DNA of 64,000 nt, from assembly GCA_015680685.1 (NCBI GenBank), contig MNCI01034785.1, positions 841,241-905,240 of the forward strand. The letters run 5' to 3'. The position numbers and the translations under genes are program-made. The notes below the pieces were generated by a model. It worked only from the letters and a program-made list of their open reading frames with translations, searched no databases and was not told where the DNA came from. Positions 10,397 through 22,842 of this stretch are shown one piece after another (positions within the stretch are counted from its first letter, which is position 1; each line of letters opens with the position of its first letter). This DNA is from Gnetum montanum (lineage: Eukaryota; Streptophyta; Gnetopsida; Gnetales; Gnetaceae).

Positions 10397-12677
10397 TGAC
10401 CTAAATCGTCAGTGTAAGGCTGGAAGGGTAACAAACACCGAGAGATCGTTGGGCAGCCACAACCAACCCTGCCTTTTCTTGAGGGCAAGCTAGAGAAAGG
10501 AACGATGGCAGAGTGCCTTGGATGGTTCGCACGCAAATCAACCAAGGACTTCCCCAAGCGTAAGTTATGGCTAGAGCTTGGGTTATCGTAAATGGTGTAA
10601 ACGAAATATAAACAATGATACGAAATGTAAATAAAGTGTACTGAATTATGAATAAAGCATAAACAAAGTTATATTGTAAACAGAAGATAAACTTAAGTAA
10701 ATAATGTAAATGAGAGGAAAAATGAAACTTTATTGTATTGTTTTTAAACAAGAATATGCACTGGTCAAAGCGTAGTTGCACAAGTGTGGACGGCAAGTCA
10801 AACGCCTAGCCCCAGAATGATGTGACGATGAAATGTGATTAATGTGAGAAGAAATAGGAAGCCAAAAATCGGATGTGCATCACCAATTTCTCCAATCTTT
10901 ACCTCTTTCAATCTTCTTCTCTCTCTTGCTACTTTTTCCTTCCTTCTCTTTGCCTTTGTTCTTGTTCTTGCTTCTTTGTCTTTGTTGCTTCTTTATCTTT
11001 GTTCTTTTTTTGTTGTTCTTGTCTCTTCCCTCCCCAATTTGTGTGATTTGGTAGGGTATTTATAGGTTTGGGCTAGGGTTTTGGCTAGGGTTTGCTTTGA
11101 CCAAGTTCAATGTATCCATGCTTGAAAGTTGTACATGAGTTGGATGTGTGTTGGAAATTTTTCTTTTCTTGGCCAAGTTCAATGTATTTTACAACTTATG
11201 GATCATTTGAGCCCATAAAAGATACAAAAAATTAAAAATACAAGCCCTTGAGTTGTAAAACTTTTAGGAAATTTAAAAAAGATGTCCAGCGGCGACGGAC
11301 CCCTTAATTAAAAATTATTATTTTTCTTTTTGGTCGACTGAAAATTGGAATTCTCTAATTTTTGGTGAAAAATTTTTAATCATCGGGGATGCCCAGTGAT
11401 GCAGCAGTGGCAGTGTAGGCAGGAAGGAGGAGTGATAGCATGGCAAGCTTAGGAGACGTCAGCACGGTGGATGGCGGAACAACGATGCGGTGGGCACGGC
11501 AAGCAACGAAGAGGTGGCGATGAAATAGGAATAGAAACGACAACAAAAATAGGAACAGAAATAGCAACGGGAGCCATCACGTAGGCCACGCAGGAGAGAC
11601 AGTGATGGCAAGCAACAAGACATCAGCGACGCGGTAGAAAGCGTAGGAGGAGTAGCAACGGGAGGGAGAAAAACAGTAGCAGCAGCAGCAGAAAACAACG
11701 ATAGTAGGAAGCAAACAACAGCATGGAAGGCACGGTGGTGGGGGACAATGACGTGATAGCGGCTGTGGAGGAGACAATATGTCAGGTTACGGTGACGGGT
11801 AGCGCAGGAGCGGAAACAGTAGCGTGGCAGTAGACAGACGTGAAGCGAGGTGGCGGGAGCGTAGAGGACGCGTGCAGTAATCAGAAAACAATGTGACAGC
11901 TAGAAAATAGCAATGTGGGGGTAGCGATGTGGACAGTGACGTGAGCATAAAATCCTTTCCAAGGAAAACTAACACCACTCGACGATTTACAGACGCTGAA
12001 AAGAATCCACGCCAGAAGTTATAGGAGGTGTTGAGCTATTCGATTGTGTAGCCAGAAACTAGGCAGCGCGAGGCTTTGCCGATCCACTTCATTTGGTGCC
12101 ATGGGTCCTCCGCGGTGGTGATGTCGGGCTGGTCGGCGTCTAGGAAATCATCCACCATAGTACAATGGCCATGCTCATTTTTCTGCGTATGCTTCTTCTA
12201 CTCTTCTTTAACCTGAAACTCCGTTGTGATGGTGATCCTATTTTTGGCATTGTCGAGGTCGCAGTTCATCTCCAAAATGATGACCACATACGCCGAGAGC
12301 ACCACTACGCATAATGCCAACGTTTTAACCAGCAACATAGATCCTACGCCGAAGAATGCATTCACTGCTTTGCGCATGGTGGTGGTTGGAGCACAGAGAT
12401 GTTAGCGTAGTGAGTGGTAGTGATGCAGGGAAGGTGCACATGGAGGCACAGAGAACAGTGGTGTGGGAGCAAATAGCAGTGGTAGGGATGATGCAGCAGT
12501 GGCAAGTAGCGAGGCGTTGACATGGTAGGTAGCGCATGAGTCCATTGCTGAGGTTATACTATTTTTTGCATTTCCCCGAATCCAAAAGCATGTGCACGTG
12601 AATAATAGCCATCGCTAATGCACCATTAAGGCATACAAATTTTCAAAAAATGCTAAGCTGAAATTAGTGGTGTTTCA
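10397..12677 (-). repeat. 5' LTR of element 1
   Basis: Long LTR of about 2281 bp bounded by TG...CA (plus strand TGACCTAAATCG at one edge and GGTGTTTCA at the other). Its outer 1152 bases match the window start. U3 occupies the high-coordinate part, with the ORF-bearing segment (about 11787-12378) and GC-rich, antisense-leucine-rich low complexity (about 11376-11780). The promoter is near 11060. About 650 bases of R-U5 follow. Confidence 0.85.
11054..11066 (-). promoter_or_regulatory. TATA box of element 1 LTR
   Basis: The minus strand reads CCTATAAATACCC, a strong plant TATA box, placed so that transcription would start near 11030 and run into U5 and gag. Confidence 0.65.
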
Positions 12678-12679
12678 GG

Positions 12680-14290
12680 GGATACAATGCTGATCCTCAA
12701 CATCATTTACAGGCATTCCACGATGCCTGTGCTTTGCAAAATATAGATAATGAGTGGCAGAAGCTCAATTTGTTCCCAATGATACTCACCAAAGAAGTAG
12801 AGAGCTGGTACCAATCCTTAGAACTGGAAAACATCAAGAGGTGGAGTACAATGCTTGAACTATTCAACAACAAATATTAGACGTACTCCAGAGTGTCCAA
12901 TTTGCGGAAGCAGATCCAAGGCTAGAAACAAGGAGCTTATGAACCCTTGGATGCTACCATGACCCATTACTATACACTACTACATCATTGCCTATGCCAT
13001 GGGTACGCTAAGCAGGATAAACTTTGCCACATCGTGGATGGGCTAAGAAATGAAACGAGAACTCTTGGGACTTACGCCCAAGGGAGACTTTCCCAACTAA
13101 GAGCCCATGAAGTTGAAGTTTTTTTGGAACAAGTAGCGCAAGAAGAGGGTGAGCTACGCAAGAGGGAAAGTGCGGAAGAATACAACCACAATCCCTCCCT
13201 TCGCAAGAAGGGAGTGAATTTCTGTGATAAGGAGGATGAGTCACCACTCAAAGAGTTGGTGAATCAAAAAACTGTATCGATCCAAAAGTTAACAATCGAG
13301 GTATCGGCCAAGGTGGACCAAATGTGGGATTACTTAGACTCACGAATAGAAACAGTCTTGAAAATTGTAGAAGAGTCTAAGGTAGAGCAAAGTAGTGATA
13401 AAGGCAAAACCAAGCGAAGAAACTTAAGCCTTGCACATAACAAGGGTAAGGGGAAAATTCCTATCTCCGATGAGGCTGTAAATTCTGATTCAAACAATGA
13501 TAGTGGATGTGAGGTCTACTACTATGATCATCCTAAGTGATGTTGACCAATTGTCTCACATCTACAGGAGTTTGGGGTGTATGCACTAAATCCAAGACTT
13601 AATCAACTGCAAACAACCTAAAGGTTACCTTACCCACAAGGTAACCCAAGGTAGTTTCACCAACCCTTGACATATTATCCAAGTGGAACGCCTCCACAAC
13701 CCATTGGACAACATCAGCAATGGCAATATCCAAATTCATGGGGGATGCCACCGCCAACAGATCAATACCCTTACTGGTAGCCCGATCTTCGCGATTATTA
13801 TGTGCAACAGCCGGTTTCTCCAGGTGACTCTATGGGTCACACTACCCCCCAACATCACTACCAAGCTCGGGAGTACTTCAGAAGGACTCCTTATCCTCCA
13901 AGAGACATCTCACATTCAGTCCATCCTCTAACTCTGCCCACACCTCTTCCTCTAGTAGTTCCCATACAACCTGTTCCAACAATGCAAGGGAAATTGCCTA
14001 CCCAATCGCAGCAACGTAACACCGCGAGAGCTGTAAATATCCAACCGGGTACTAGTTCTGGTGAAAATTGTACAAAAAAGAGACCTTTTTTAAGAACTAG
14101 GAGCCCAGACAAACTCTCGCAAAAACAAGCGAATGGGTACATGTATAGGCCTCTAACTACTAATGCTTCGAAGAACCCTTCAGTCCAAAGGAGTGTAACA
14201 CATACAGTTATGTTAACACATACTGTAACTGACTGGATCAAGGTAGGACACCTTCCCAGGAAACTAACTAACCCTGGGAGCCCCTTTATT
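12680..14290 (+). pseudogene. gag: Athila-like gag of element B (5' part missing)
   Basis: The frame opens at the insertion edge. It shows the retrotransposon-gag core: LFPMILTKEVESWYQSLELE, then a helical region with LCHIVDGLRNETRTLGTYAQ and EVEVFLEQVAQEEGEL. A basic, lysine-rich linker (about 13380-13480) and a proline/glutamine-rich region (13680-14050) lead into protease. There are stops at about 12879 and 12925, after 13540, and near 13620. No CCHC zinc knuckle is visible. Confidence 0.8.
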
Positions 14291-14824
14291 TATTTGTAAA
14301 TTGTTGGAAATGCACCACATTGGGCTCTTCTTGACTCAGGTTCTGGAGTCAACTTAATTTCGCAAAAGATGTATCATGCCTAGAACCTGCCACAACTTAA
14401 GAAGAGCAACATCCAACTGGAGCTGGCAGACCAGTCCATCACCATTCCCTTGGGATTGGTGGAGGATGTTATTACCACTGTGTGTGGTTGGTCCTACCCA
14501 GCGGACTTTCTAGTGATCGAAGTGAACATCAACAAAGGGGACTTGCCCATTATAATGGGAAGGGCATGGCTAAGCATAGTAGATGCATGCCTTAGGATCC
14601 GCAATCTTTCCTTGGAAATCTCTAAGATAAACATATGTGGAAAGATCAAGAAGAGGATAGTTCCATGCATCACATACAGTGATTCATCCGGTGATGACAT
14701 GGAGGAAATGTCTCCATGTAACAGGTGTGCCCAAGAAATTCTACAACAAAGATGCATGTATGTAGCAACCATACAAGAAGTAGTAGACACCCTGTGGTTG
14801 ATAGCTTCTCATAGGGGCAAATAA
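14291..14824 (+). pseudogene. Retropepsin of element B
   Basis: Plus strand. The active site is LLDSGSGVNLIS at about 14325-14360. The Athila-type arrangement follows: GLVEDVITTVCGWSYPADFL, then LPIIMGRAWLSIVDACLRI, the hydrophobic-G motif of retropepsins. The 3' end, NRCAQEIL onwards, is open to the stop at 14822-14824. A stop lies at 14298-14300 and another at about 14381. Element F carries the homologue at about 24950-25340. Confidence 0.82.
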
Positions 14825-16985
14825 ATATGCATGGAACGAACTGAGGAAACTCATGCTAACAACTGTGGCATAGATGCATTGGAATGTAAGCGTCGCCAAC
14901 TTCCACCCCTCAACTTAAGATCATCAATTGGGTGAATTTGGGCACTTCGTAGAAATTCAAATAGGCACTCACTATTTCAAATCTCTCCCTTACAACTCAG
15001 TCATAGGGGAGATGGCCACCTCTGCTAACCATATGGGGCCCTCAGTTCTTTTTCAATTTTTTTTTACACATTTTTATTTTAAAACATTTTTGTTTTACAA
15101 ATTTCTTTCACTTTTCTAATTTTTGTTTTACAAATTTCTTTAACTTTTCCTATTTTTGTTTTACAACATGGTTATACTTTTCTATTTTGTGTGTGTGTGT
15201 GTGTGTGTCATCCACCATGTAAGTTCGTCACCCAATAAGTGTTCAGTTCAATGGGATGAACTATTTTCATATTGATTGCTAATGTTGGTTTTTACCTTTA
15301 AGTTACATTGTTGACACTAAGGTATGTTTCTTTTGATATGGCAAGCAATGAGATCACTTCATCTATCCATCCACCAACTTCTATGGTTTCTCTTGGCTTG
15401 GAAATGTATAGTTCCCTTCTAATAAGAACTTTAATGAATCGGTGACTGGGTATTTCTCAAACCAAGGAAGGACTCAAGGATTGTACAGGGTGTGACTTCA
15501 AAGGAACTTGTTGCTTTTGTGTTGTTCATTCACTTGGATGCTTGGATGTTATCTTCTTGAGTTTTCTTACCGCTTCGATGTTACCCAATAATCAAAAGTT
15601 GAGACAATAAAAATAAAGAAGTCTTTGCATGGTGTGGTCCCCATGCATAAAAGCACAAACAAAAAAAAAGAAGAAGCAAAAGTGAGGATTCAAAGCACAC
15701 CCCTTAGACAAAATGAATTTTGGGCTGCAAGCACTGGTTATGGAACCAAAGTATTCCCTCTAACTAAGGCCTTCTTGCTTCCCATTCTCTCCTTTGTTTC
15801 GTTGAAATGGTGGGTGACTCTCGAAGATGCATCCTTATCATCCTTGTGAATGGTTTAACCAAGTGCATTGATGCGAAGTCACTGGAAGTGGTTGGTTTGA
15901 GCCTGGCATTGGAATGAGACTTGCCAAGTCACATTAACCATGCAACACACAAGGGGATGTACACCACCTTGTTCTTGGGATTCCATTCCATTTCTCTTCT
16001 CTTCATCCTTCTCTCCATTGTTCACCTCATTGCCGGTTGTATCATTAATATATACTTTGCTTGATGCATTTTTTTATTTTTGATAAATTCTTTTGGTTAA
16101 GACTTTAACTCTTGTTCTAAAGGACATTCCTAGTGCCTACAGACTCTTTGAATGTGGGATTGTCAGGGCATTAAAGGCATCAGCCTACTTTGGGGAGGAC
16201 CCATTGACATTCCTATTTGGAATATTAGTTAACTTATTTTCCTTAACATTTTACAATTAATTTTATTTTTGTTCATTTCCATCTTGACATCCACTTCATT
16301 GATGCCATAGTTGTCCCTTTTTACCTCTCTTTCTTACCCCTTTTCTTTCTCCATTCTAACGCTACCAGAGGTTCGTGATTAGTCATGGGGGTATGAGGCC
16401 TGATTTTTTGATTTTTCTCCTAAGCCCCAGATTTTTTCATTGTTCTTCCTAACCCCTACACCTTTGGTAGTCGTCAGTAACATCTTCCCCGATCCATATC
16501 AGCCATACCACAACCTAGCCAATGGACTTACACCAAAGCAAGGTATTATTTACTTAATGATTCAATTACCCTTGCTAGGATATGATTGTGTTGTGTGTGC
16601 AGATGGCAATCATACAACAACGGAATGGATCTGGAGCAAAAACTTGGAATGGAGCAGCACTAAAGTGGCTATGCAAGGAGTAGGATTGATGACACACTTA
16701 CCGTTGGACAACGAAAGGCGCAATCTAGGCATTGGCAGTAGCAAGACTCTTTTGTCTTCTTCTATTCTATTCTCCCTCCTCTTTTCTCTCAGCTACCAAG
16801 TGTGGCCTAATGTCATTGTAATAAGGTGTTCACCCTTGTTGTCATGAACTCTAGTCTTGCCAAGTCTTGTAATAATGAACTCTTCACATGTCATTCCATT
16901 AGTTCCATTTCCCATAATAATCCCATACCTACCTGATATTATTGTAAGGAACTCGAGGACAAGTTTTCATTTAGTCATGGGGGTA
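14825..16985 (+). other. 3' region of element B, no RT/RNase H/integrase
   Basis: After about 140 unclassified bases, similarity begins at about 14965 to sequence that follows the integrase C-terminus in G (35080 on) and F (61490 on), including 'ctctccc...actcag..ata' and 'gggagatggcc'. It holds a T-rich stretch, a short (GT)n at about 15189-15209, and no recognisable protein. The tract CATGGGGGTA directly before the LTR is the likely polypurine primer. The same tract occurs a second time at about 16384-16395, without an LTR after it. Confidence 0.6.
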
Positions 16986-17901
16986 TGATGAGATGCAAAT
17001 TGCATAAGCCGCGATATCGCATCCTTCCCTGTGATATCGCAGTCCACCACCAAATCTATAAATAAGAAGTGGCACTCCCTTCATTTGATATCCTAGGCAT
17101 AAAGTAGCGAAGCTCTGACAGATTGATCACCCCAGAGATAGAATATTTTCCTTGTGCCCGTAGTAGGAGTCCCCCAAGTGAACAATTCTTTATTCGAGCA
17201 GCTTTGTACCTGAATGCAAGTTGTGTACGGCAATAAAGATGAGCTTTGTGGATAAACCTTGCAGTGCATGGATAGGTTTAATTAATGTTATTTACTACTT
17301 TCCTAGTGACGCGGCATGAGTACAACTTGATTACGAGCATTGACGAACGGTACGGCTAGCCAAGGAATCGGCTAGTCATCGCGAATAGATTCTCTCAACC
17401 CTTTCCTCCTAGAGCATGGGACAAGTACAACTTAATTATGAGCATCCACGAATGTGTATGGCTAGTCAAGAAATTAGCTTCTTGTCACACATAGGTTAGT
17501 TAAGTGCCTTAGTATGACCTCTTCAAGCACGTGCATTACGTGTGGTGATCCCAGTAACGATTAGCGTTTGGTAAGCCACAGTTGCACAGTTCAAGGTGTG
17601 TACAATAAGTGGGAACGGATGCTGATGCTAGGACTTAGTACTGTAGTTAGATTTAGTTAGTTTCTCAACCCTTTTCCATCATAGCTTAGGAGATAAACCA
17701 AAAAATACCAAAAAAATCATATACCTCAGACTTGCTTAACCATACACCATGACACATACAAGCAAGCCTGGGAAGACAACGAACAATTAACCCCAAGTGT
17801 TTCTTGTGGTGTTAAGGCATTTAGTCTATGGAGTTCGACCGGATCATGCATACACACTCGTATTTGTATGGTTGAGTGTAGGGGTACCTCGCCACTCATC
17901 A
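16986..17901 (+). repeat. 3' LTR of element B
   Basis: Bounded by TGATGAG and CTCATCA, a 7-base inverted repeat, about 916 bp. It matches the solo LTR at 23453-24539 (minus strand) and, more distantly, the LTR at 37367-38208. It has a TATA box, TCTATAAATAAG, at 17055-17066. U3 upstream of it carries the palindrome GCGATATCGC at 17011-17020 and a near copy at 17031-17040. Confidence 0.85.
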
Positions 17902-18540
17902 CATGTCAACTAACATCTTTTTGTTTAAAGACATCCTCCTATTTATAAGTCAAAAATGACTTTTAGATTATATAGACATGAAATAGTGGAGATCACAAAA
18001 TATTTTGGAAGGTTCTAGAAGATTTTAGATAGGAGAATTGACATATAGATGTAAAAGTTGACATTAAACATCAAATGCAAGATTGATGCTAGATGTCAAA
18101 GAGTTGATGTGATGCAAAAGATGGACTTGACACTTGATGTCAAAAGTAGATTTAAAACTAGACATTAAAATTTGGAGATAGAATCAATGTTGAAGTAAAC
18201 ATTAGACATTGAAACTAGAGGATGAGCCAAAATAATGTCAAGCATCATTTCTAACAAGCTAGAGAAAAAAAAATACATAAACTATGCTATAGAAAATGTA
18301 GGACATTGAATTCGGAATACTAAAGATGACCTTAAGTTCTAAAAAGCCATAGAATATTTCCAAGTCTTTGAATAATGTGAAAAAAGCCAAAGTGGATACA
18401 AAATTCCCCTCTTTTGATGGATACTACTAAAGAGATGAAGGAGAATTCGTCAAGAAAATACATAAGATAAAATATACCTACAAGAGATTTAGATGAAGCA
18501 AGATGATAGGAAAGAAAATCTAGAACATTTCTAATATACT
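17902..18540. other. AT-rich stretch, unassigned
   Basis: No coding sequence seen. Plus-strand TTTATAAG at about 17942 reads as a TATA-like element on the minus strand. Words such as 'gatgtca' and 'gacatt' recur between 18040 and 18200. It may be part of the LTR of the decayed minus-strand element H, but I found no partner. Confidence 0.3.
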
Positions 18541-19270
18541 TATGATGGAGTACTATGTCACAAAAGTGTGACATGGCTAGATCTTAAGAAGAAAATAGAA
18601 AATGTACATATAAAAATTTCTAACCTACATAATTCTCTCAATCCCATCCTCACTAAAGAAAGAAAAGACACCTGATTGGCCTCACTAATGTAGAACAAAA
18701 CAAAAAAGAAAAAGAGAAAGAAAGTGAGATAGTGGAAAGTTATAAAAAGAGAGCAATAAAAAAGCAAGGGACAAATGTTAGGGACATTGCCAATACACCA
18801 ATGATGGAGTGGCATGTCATAGATGTGGAAGATAGCTAGATCTCTAGAGTTGACCTCTCCTTTACCTCACTCATATGTAGATTTCACACTCGTTACATCC
18901 CTCTAAACTTAGTACTCCCTCACTGCATTGAGAAAGAAATACTCATTCAACATTAATAATGCTAAATATAGAGAGGAATGAAAACACATGAGGGAAGGAA
19001 ATGACAGGAAGAAAAAATAAGTATAGTATATAGAAGTTAAATTTTAAGATTATTCCAAAGAAGAAAGAAAAAAAAAGTGAAGAGAAAAGAGGATAGCACC
19101 CATACACCTATCATGAGGATGTTGCTATGTTGTAGATGTGTGACATGGCTAAATCCTACATACTATATGGATGAAAATGATTTCATATGTATATTTTCAA
19201 ATAACCCCTCCTTGTCCCATCCTCACATGAAGAAATGAGATATTTAGTCACTCAAAAACTCATTGGTTGT
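18541..19270. repeat. Three diverged copies of a 260-310 bp unit
   Basis: Each copy begins near 'tgatggag..atgtca..agtgtgacatggctagatc' and continues to a segment with 'tcccatcctcac'. Copies start at about 18541, 18802 and 19112. Divergence is high. No protein is seen in it. Confidence 0.6.
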
Positions 19271-19299
19271 GCTAAGCACATAGAGTAGAATGGGGTAGA

Positions 19300-19570
19300 T
19301 AGCATAGGGAAATAGAAAGAAAATAGCTAGAGAAATAGTAGAATATGAGATAGATAGGGGATAGTAAAATAATTTAAGAAAAATAAGGTTTAGAGAAAAT
19401 CTGTTATCTCAATGTAGTATGTATCCTCTCATAGTAGAAAGTAGAAAGAATATAGCTAGAGAAATAGTAGAATATGAGATAGAGAGGGGATAGTAAAATA
19501 ATTTAAGCAAAATAATCTTTAGAGAAAACCTATTATCTCAACATACTATGTATCTTATCATATTAGAAAT
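19300..19570. repeat. Tandem duplication of about 135 bp
   Basis: 'atagctagagaaatagtag' and the following 110 or so bases (with 'gggatagtaaaataattta') occur at about 19322 and again at about 19451, only slightly diverged, ending in 'tattatctcaa..tagtatgtatc'. Confidence 0.8.
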
Positions 19571-20159
19571 GAATTGATAGAAAAAAAACTTCCAATAGGA
19601 GAACACTTATTTAGTCTCGAACATCTAATAGATTCATTGCTATAGCATTGTTACATGTAGTAGCACTTTAGGTATCTTCTAATGATAGGATCTAGAAATT
19701 GATGTTCTTTGAGATTAGACAAAATGTAGATGCAATTTTATATAGACTAAACCATAAAAGGACCTTATTAGTTGGGAGAGAACTTTGTGTCTCTTGTCTT
19801 TAGAAAATGATAAAGCACCAGATCATGTTCATGAATATCTCTAACTTAAACATATCTAGAATGACAACATTGAATATCTACTTAATATTCATGTAAGTAA
19901 TAAAGAACAGTTTTCCAATGTTCTTCAAGAAGATCTAACTCAATGCATTACATGCTATTATTATCCTAATCTAAATGATAATCATGTAGATCAATGTGAA
20001 AAGATGAAATATGAATCTTAACTAGTAAAATTACCTCAAAACCATAGTTAGGAATTAGGGAGTATAACTAGTAGTTGTACAAAAAGTGGTACAATAGACC
20101 AAAAGGACATGGAATAGTTGTATGTGCTAATTGTGTTGGATTTTATTAACCATGATAGA
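19571..20159. other. AT-rich stretch, no gene seen
   Basis: No domain recognised. A possible plus-strand frame at about 19800-20040 is broken by stops and matches no family I know. Confidence 0.4.
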
Positions 20160-22599
20160 ATGAAAGCTAATGAGAGTTTTATTTATGGACTTAGCTTGAT
20201 TGTTAAACTGAGGATAGTAGGGTAATGAAAAAAAAATGAAGTGATGTGATACATGAAATACAAAATTGAAACCTTCTTACTTTTGAACTAAGGTTCATTA
20301 TTAGTTACAATTTGGAGAGGTATGATAAAGCATGTTATTATGTGATCAATGATGAAATAGAAAAATAAGTGGAACTTGATAGAATGCAAAGGAATAAATT
20401 TTATTCACTTAAAAAATTATTTCGTAGTAGTTAGAATAAATTGGTGCCCAATAGATGGAGGAGGGCTAATAGCACCAATGAGATCTAAAACACATTTTTG
20501 AAAGGGCCATGTGATCTACGATATGTTAAGCACTTGTGAAGGAATTTATAAGAGAGATCCATGACATTGATAAGTATCACATGCCTTAATTAGGTGATAA
20601 GCATCTTTGGCTAATGTTGGCCTGAAATATCCCAAAGAGATGATGTGAGTACCTAGGGGACATGAACCTAAGTATATATACCATAAAATCCTTTGTGAAC
20701 CTAATCTAGAACTATCTTAGAATTTCTAGGACTAAGAAAATATATAAGAATACTTATAGAAGAAACTTACAAAGGATATTAGGATTCACTAATTAGAAAG
20801 GTTGGCTATGTTAATGCAAGGCATTCTTGTGAATAGACATAAGATGACTAGAAGTTTCCCTAGTTTGAAGGTAATGAATAAGATCAATGTATTACTAATT
20901 TTCATCTTCCATATTAATATATATTACCAATAAATAAGGAGATTTCATGAAAATTTCCAAGAAAATGGATGGCACAAGTTGATCTTGCATAAAAGAAGGA
21001 TCATCATGAATGACAATAATTGTCAATGCATTGGCTAGCATGTTTTTGAAATGTAGGATGTGGAACAAAGCATGAGTGGAGAACGAAAATATAAGTTCCT
21101 TATGCCTTGTAATCATGCTCACCATTAACTTGATTTATGATAAGTTGAGAGGCACCATAAATAGTAATAGTTTGACTTAATTTTGTAGCAAAAGACTTTG
21201 TATTAGAGCCTTGTATTTAGCTATGTTATTGGTGCAAGGAAAATCAAGCTTATAAATTTGATAGAGGACTTATTTAATGGAAAGAATAAGGTCACAAGAT
21301 GCACTAGATCTAAAGGATGTGTGTGGTCCATGAAAGTAAAGGATAACAACCAAATCCTTAGAGTATAAGCTATGAACAACATTAGTTGTTTCAGAGGAAG
21401 AGATGAGATTAGCTATAGATTGTCCTTTAATTTAGTGTTGAGATAGAAAAAAAAGATTAAACTCAATGAGAAAATTCTTCCAAAAATATAAATGATGGTT
21501 TTTGGAAGGATTTTTAGTAATAACTTTAAGGATGTTATCTTTGCAAACAACAAAAACCTTAGCATTACAAGGATAGTGCCTTCAATTTTTGAGAGCAAAG
21601 ATAAGACTTAGATAAGAATTTTTAATGTTTAAGTATTTATTCTTACATTCTAAGAAAGGATGAAATATGTAATATATAGAAAGATCAGATCCATCTTCCC
21701 ATCTTAGATAAATCATGATAGATATGAAATGATTAGATTTGTAAATATAAAGCTAGAAAGATTAGTCAAATTATAGAAGGTAAAGAACAAGAGGAGTGGT
21801 TAAGGATTCTTTGATAGAATCAAAGCCATTTTAACATTCCTTGTCTCAAATAAAAGAGATGGATTTATGAAGAAAATGGATTAAATCATGAAGGTAATCA
21901 ATGAAATTAGAGATGAAGCGATGAATTGATTGAACACAACCTTATAGAATATGCATATCTCAAATGTCTTTAGGAGGTGTGATATCTAGGATAGTATTAA
22001 CCTTGTCAGAGGTGATAGCTATATAGTCTTAAGAAATAAGGTAACCTAAAATATTTCCCATAAGGATTCCAAAAATGCATTTCTTAGGATTAAAATGTAG
22101 ACTAGACTTATCATAGTGAGTTTGAACTTGTTCTAAGTTAGAAGTGTAATTGATTACTAAGTTAAATCATCAATGTAAACATTAACTACTTTGAACATCA
22201 TGTCATTGAAGATGAAATTCATAGCTAATTGACAAGTGACTCTAGAAATATTGAGTCCAAAGAGCATTTTAGTGTAGCAAAATATTCTTCAAGGAGTCAT
22301 GAATATAGTATATTCTTGGTGCTCTAGATTAATCAAGATTTGGTTGCAACTAAAAAACCCATTCATAAAAAAATAGAAGAGCATGAATAAGTGTAAAATA
22401 AATTATTTTATCAACGTTAGATAAATAAAATCCATCCCTAAGAATAACCTCTTATTAAGGTCTTGAAATCCAATCCATATGTGAAGGTAACCATTCTTTT
22501 TGGGAACTACAACGATGTTAGAAACCCAATTAGAATAGTTGATAGGACGGATGAATCCAACATTTTAGAGTTATGTAGTTGCTAAAGTTGAGAGGTCAA
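20160..22599 (-). pseudogene. Decayed Tat-like pol of element H (integrase, RNase H, RT)
   Basis: Minus strand, heavily degraded. Integrase core fragments lie at about 20160-20700; the one at about 20500 corresponds to the ITWPFQKW region of element 1. The RNase H-integrase linker and archaeal-type RNase H lie at about 20895-21300. The degenerate first RNase H lies at about 21400-21650. RT lies at about 21700-22560, where the segment near 22500 corresponds to the V-V-P-K-K-N-G region and about 22100-22200 to the YVDD region. The order matches element 1. No frame is open for more than about 80 codons, so this is an old copy. Confidence 0.7.
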
Positions 22600-22842
22600 C
22601 TATCAATTATAAATCATTAATGCTAAATAATATTTCATCTACAATGCTTTAGGGAGAGACTATTAATAATGCTAAATAATATTTCATCCATAATGCTTAA
22701 AGAATAGGCTTCCAATAATGCTAAAAAATATTTTGTTCATAATGATTTAGTGAGAGGCTATTGGTAATGCTAAATAATATTTTCATAACATTCTAGGGAA
22801 TGACTATCAAATACCTTACCTCAAGGTATCATTAAACTAAGG
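22600..22842 (-). repeat. Tandem repeat of about 60 bp next to the RT of element H
   Basis: 'taatgctaaataatattt' followed by 'cat' and a spacer containing 'aggct/agact' recurs about four times. Its place, just 5' of RT on the minus strand, is the pro-RT spacer, the compartment that holds tandem repeats in element 1. Confidence 0.7.

Larger units (their letters stand above)
1..12677 (-). mobile_element. Element 1: Tat/Ogre-type Ty3-gypsy LTR retrotransposon
   Basis: Nearly complete element read on the minus strand: 5' LTR, primer site, gag, protease, spacer, RT, RNase H plus archaeal-type RNase H, integrase, 3' region, 3' LTR. The two LTR copies align at a constant offset of about 11,525 bases, so few indels separate them. 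The RNase H duplication and the pro-RT spacer are marks of the Tat clade (Ogre, Retand and relatives). It is inserted in the gag of element B, whose frame resumes at 12680. Its low-coordinate end lies outside the window, so the target duplication cannot be checked. All coding parts carry stops or frameshifts. Confidence 0.9.
12678..17901 (+). mobile_element. Element B: Athila-like Ty3-gypsy element, gag-pro only
   Basis: Plus-strand remainder of an element cut by element 1. It has gag, protease, a 3' region and a 3' LTR, but no RT, RNase H or integrase. The 3' region matches sequence that follows integrase in G and F, so the missing pol is a deletion inside this element or its parent. Its 5' half lies left of the window. 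Confidence 0.75.

Noticed and set aside
10835-11065. Plus-strand hydrophobic ORF of 76 codons
   Set aside because: Lies antisense to the R-U5 part of the element 1 LTR in a CT-rich stretch; no start context or domain.
11376-11777. Leucine/serine/cysteine-rich minus-strand ORFs in the LTR
   Set aside because: Low-complexity translation of a GC-rich, repetitive LTR segment, overlapping each other in different frames.
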